Below, one piece after another: positions 36,292 through 38,967 of a stretch of DNA of 38,967 nucleotides. Each line of letters begins with the position of its first letter. The first letter of the stretch is position 1. The translations under genes were made by a program, and so were the position numbers. The notes below the pieces were generated by a model. That model ran no database searches and was not told the origin of the DNA. It was given only the letters and a program-made list of their open reading frames with translations. Source of the stretch: Chthoniobacter flavus (GTDB lineage Bacteria > Verrucomicrobiota > Verrucomicrobiia > Chthoniobacterales > JACTMZ01); the NCBI GenBank assembly GCA_945878135.1, contig CAMDUL010000026.1, positions 1-38,967 of the forward strand, in the 5' to 3' direction.

Positions 36292-37371
36292 ATGGCCCGC
36301 CTCCTCGTCGCCATGTCCGGCGGAGTGGACAGCTCCGTCGCCGCGTTGCTCCTCCAAGAGCAAGGCCACGAGATCGAGGGCGCCTACATGAAAAACTGGA
36401 TGGCCGAGTGGGATCCGCTCGGCCAGTGCCCTTGGGAGCAAGACGTTGCCGACGCGCGCGCCGTGGCGGACAAACTCGGCATCCCGTTCCGCGTGGTCAA
36501 CCTCATCGAGGATTACCGCGAGCGCGTGGTGGATTATTTGCTCAAGGGCTACGCCGAGGGTGTCACGCCGAATCCCGACGTCTATTGCAACCGCGAGATA
36601 AAATTCGGCGTCTTCCTCGACCTCGCGCTGCGCGAAGGCTTCGACGGCATCGGCACGGGTCACTATGCGCGCACCGCGCCCGGTCCGGGCCGCGCCAAAG
36701 CGGTCTACGAAGGCGCCGATCCGGGCAAAGACCAATCCTACTTCCTTGCCATGCTGCGTCCCGAACAGATCGCGCGCGCGTGGTTTCCGGTCGGCGAACT
36801 GCTCAAAAGCGAAGTGCGGGCCAAAGCGGCTACCGCCGGCCTCGTCACCGCGGAGAAAAAAGACAGCCAGGGCATCTGCTTCATCGGCAAAGTGCGCATG
36901 CAGGATTTCTTGAAGGAATATCTTCCGGAAAAGCCGGGCCCGATCGTCGATTTGGAAGGACGCGTGCTCGGCGAGCACCGCGGATTGCACAACTACACGC
37001 TCGGACAGCGCCGCGGCATCCGCGTCGCCTCGGCCGAACCCGAGACCGCGTATGTCGTGGTGGATAAACGGATGGCAACCAACGAACTGGTCATCGGCTA
37101 CGATCGTCCCGACACCGAGGGACTTTATGCCAGCCGCGCGATCCTCACGGACTTGAGCGCGGCCGGTCCCGAGCTTCCGGCCAAAGCGCGCATCGAAGCA
37201 CGTCCGCGCTACCGCGCCCCGCGCGTTGCCATCGATTTCACCCGCCGAGATGACGGAACGGCGGACATCGTCTTCGCCTCACCGCAACGCGCCCTCGCGC
37301 CGGGCCAAATCTGCGCCCTCTACGAGGGTCCGCGTCTTATGGGCGGTGCGGTGTTTGCCGAGATCGGGTAG
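36292..37371 (+). CDS. mnmA: tRNA-specific 2-thiouridylase
   Basis: Protein of 359 residues. It makes 2-thiouridine at the wobble position of Lys, Glu and Gln tRNAs. Present are the PP-loop SGGVDSS, NPDVYCNREIKF with the catalytic Cys (equivalent to E. coli C102), GTGHYAR, GKDQSYFL and DSQGICFIG with the second catalytic Cys (C199), followed by the C-terminal beta-barrel with LGQRRGI. Length and order are normal. The 30-bp palindrome with a T-run 43 nt after the stop may serve as terminator. Confidence 0.97.
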   Translation: MARLLVAMSGGVDSSVAALLLQEQGHEIEGAYMKNWMAEWDPLGQCPWEQDVADARAVADKLGIPFRVVNLIEDYRERVVDYLLKGYAEGVTPNPDVYCNREIKFGVFLDLALREGFDGIGTGHYARTAPGPGRAKAVYEGADPGKDQSYFLAMLRPEQIARAWFPVGELLKSEVRAKAATAGLVTAEKKDSQGICFIGKVRMQDFLKEYLPEKPGPIVDLEGRVLGEHRGLHNYTLGQRRGIRVASAEPETAYVVVDKRMATNELVIGYDRPDTEGLYASRAILTDLSAAGPELPAKARIEARPRYRAPRVAIDFTRRDDGTADIVFASPQRALAPGQICALYEGPRLMGGAVFAEIG

Positions 37372-37414
37372 TGGAGGACGGCCGTTTGCCTCCCGAGTAA
37401 CTCGAAGTGTTTTG

Positions 37415-37493
37415 AGGCACCGACGCTCATAGAGCGCCGCTACAATTTTTTGTCGAGGTGTAGCGGCGCTCTATGAGCGTCGGTGCCTTTTTC
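37415..37493. repeat. 30-bp perfect inverted repeat (REP-like pair) with T-run
   Basis: Arms 37415-37444 and 37459-37488 are exact complements with a 14-nt loop; GTAG units face away from the loop side, each GTAG followed by CGGCGCTC-TAT-GAGCGTCG. The right arm is followed by TTTTTCCC, so the element can act as the terminator of btpA-mnmA. Confidence 0.75.
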
Positions 37494-38012
37494 CCAGGCA
37501 GGGACTAGTAGCCCCAGTTACTCCCAGCACGCACCCGCCAACGCGCGGGTTCAGGGCCTCAGGGCCCTCTTGCCGTGCCTCGGCTGCGGCCGCTGCGGCC
37601 GCTGTGGCCGGTGGTGCGGTAAGCCTAGAGACGTAGCTGAAAGTTGAGTGATGAAAGTTGAGGGACTTCGCAGGAGCAGATTACGTCTTCGGCCTGACTC
37701 ACGCTGAGCCGGAACCATGCCGTTGGGAATCAGCCCGCGAACCAACCGTCAGGGAATTTGTGCGAAAGAGCGTGCTCACGGTTCAGTGAACCACTCGCGG
37801 CAAAGGTTCGGAAAAGTAGAAGCGGCGTCCCCGCCGCTTAACCCCGGACGACAAGCGGCGGGGACGCCGCTTCTACTTTTGGCTTCGATTGCATCGTTCC
37901 GGCTGAGGGTGAGTCTACCCGCATCAACAAGTCGTTGGCTTTCCACCTCTCAACGCCTTTTCTAGGGTAATGTGGTCGCGGCCCCGGTCTCGGGCCGGTA
38001 GGTTCGGGGCTT
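37494..38012. repeat. Repeat-rich gene-free gap with a 28-bp perfect inverted repeat
   Basis: No gene supported. It contains a GC-rich low-complexity stretch (about 37580-37615, CTGCGGCCG repeats), the left flank of the 16503 element (about 37630-37650), a perfect 28-bp pair (37812-37839 with 37853-37880, AAAAGTAGAAGCGGCG... arms, GTAG outermost) and the right flank of the 16503 element (about 37947-37972). Confidence 0.65.
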
Positions 38013-38366
38013 ATGAAAAGTTTTCTCCTCGCCCCATGGCTGGCCGTTTTTATCTGCGCCGGCCTCAGCACCGTGGCCGACACCCTCGGCACCGTCTGGT
38101 GGGAACAAAAGAAAATGTGGATGCTTGTCGCCGTCACCGGCATCGCCCCCTTCGTGTTCCTGTCGTTCGGCTACGTCGGCTCCCACTTCGGCCTGGCCAA
38201 GGCGTCCAGCCTGACCAACACGCTGGTGGTCATCGGTCCGATCCTTGTCGGCATCCTCTTCCGCGGCGAACTCCGCCAACTCTCGCCGGTGGAAATGGCG
38301 GGCATGGCCCTGGCCGTGACCGGCATCGTCCTGCTCACCGCTTTCAACTCCCACCAGCCCGACTGA
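38013..38366 (+). CDS. Small EamA/SMR-like four-helix membrane protein
   Basis: Protein of 117 residues with four predicted helices ([72 protein letters not shown]). [20 protein letters not shown] and the GELR turn resemble one half of EamA-type transporters and SMR-type exporters; as a 4-helix unit it would act as a dimer. Substrate unknown. Repeat-rich DNA upstream shows no clear promoter. Confidence 0.75.
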   Translation: MKSFLLAPWLAVFICAGLSTVADTLGTVWWEQKKMWMLVAVTGIAPFVFLSFGYVGSHFGLAKASSLTNTLVVIGPILVGILFRGELRQLSPVEMAGMALAVTGIVLLTAFNSHQPD

Positions 38367-38480
38367 GGTCACCCGAGAACCTAGCCGTCTACCACCAGCT
38401 GGCCCGGGGCTACGAGGCGGAGTTCTCCGCCATCACCGGGAAAAAGCCCGGCGCCCGGATCGGGAACAACGCCCGGGGGG
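38366..38480 (+). pseudogene. Possible remnant of a GNAT-like acetyltransferase gene
   Basis: Between the EamA-like stop and prfC a frame reads [20 protein letters not shown], which resembles an internal segment of some GNAT-type proteins (LxxxYxxEFSPITGK), with no start codon and no domain after it. It is in frame with prfC but too short and too divergent to be part of that protein. Weakly supported. Confidence 0.25.
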
Positions 38481-38596
38481 TGATCGCGCGTAGAAATTCC
38501 TGCCCGACACGGTGCGGTTCGCGCTATGTTGCCGGCCGGCGCGGACGGACAGGGCGGCGGATGAACGGTGTCGGTTTCCCCGCGGACGTCAGAAAC

Positions 38597-38967
<371 letters not shown>

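Overview
The window looks like chromosomal DNA from a high-GC member of the Verrucomicrobiota, probably Opitutae-like. This is inferred from protein family content: five PEP-CTERM exosortase substrates (plus one giant PEP-CTERM repeat protein), autotransporter-associated beta-strand (PATR) repeats, three H-X9-DG pseudopilins, a lamin-tail domain protein, three proteins resembling the choice-of-anchor M family, and long repeat-rich intergenic gaps. No tRNA, rRNA, CRISPR array, phage or IS transposase gene is visible.

Layout. 1-1.85 kb: 3' end of a UvrD-like helicase, a 26-codon membrane microprotein with a perfect Shine-Dalgarno and its own terminator, then 6-phosphofructokinase on the minus strand. 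2.1-10.6 kb: three short PEP-CTERM genes (2257, 3393, 9499), each with the same 18-bp palindrome in front and a near-identical hairpin behind, interleaved with an operon for a phytase-like esterase, a pseudopilin and a lamin-tail/PATR protein; a tiny zinc-ribbon membrane protein follows. 10.9-11.8 kb: a HigBA-like toxin-antitoxin pair with an extra ribbon-helix-helix gene. 12.2-16 kb: a GT2 glycosyltransferase convergent with an STT3/PglB-like membrane protein, then a TPR protein. 16.6-22.6 kb: a 1103-residue PATR/PEP-CTERM protein, an RpoD-type sigma factor and a secreted metallophosphatase. 22.6-29.1 kb: two converging operons that mirror each other (pseudopilin + anchor-M-like protein + PEP-CTERM protein in each) with a His-rich outer-membrane beta-barrel and a Cys-containing small protein; His-x-His motifs suggest a metal-linked surface system. 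29.2-32.6 kb: comEC with two small upstream genes. 32.7-37.4 kb: rplU-rpmA, an ExbB-ExbD-TonB-like operon, a BtpA-family protein and mnmA. 37.4-39 kb: palindromic repeats, a small EamA-like protein and the 5' part of prfC.

Four themes recur. (1) An 18-bp palindrome, consensus TGTGACGRAAAGTTCACA, lies upstream of three small PEP-CTERM genes, the giant PATR gene and the phytase operon, with weaker versions before the metallophosphatase, TPR and zinc-ribbon genes; in four cases a TTGNYN-like -35 hexamer starts exactly 9 nt after it. It looks like an activator site defining an envelope/exoprotein regulon. (2) Each pseudopilin gene sits directly beside genes for exported proteins, usually with start-stop overlaps, as if each cargo had its own pseudopilin. 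(3) Intergenic regions carry REP-like elements (GTAG followed by a hairpin) paired in both orientations with very different stem sequences. (4) Imperfect tandem heptamers with a strict 7-nt period occur in at least six places, some running up to a start codon or into a stop codon. Themes 1 to 4 are read directly from the sequence; their functions are inferred.
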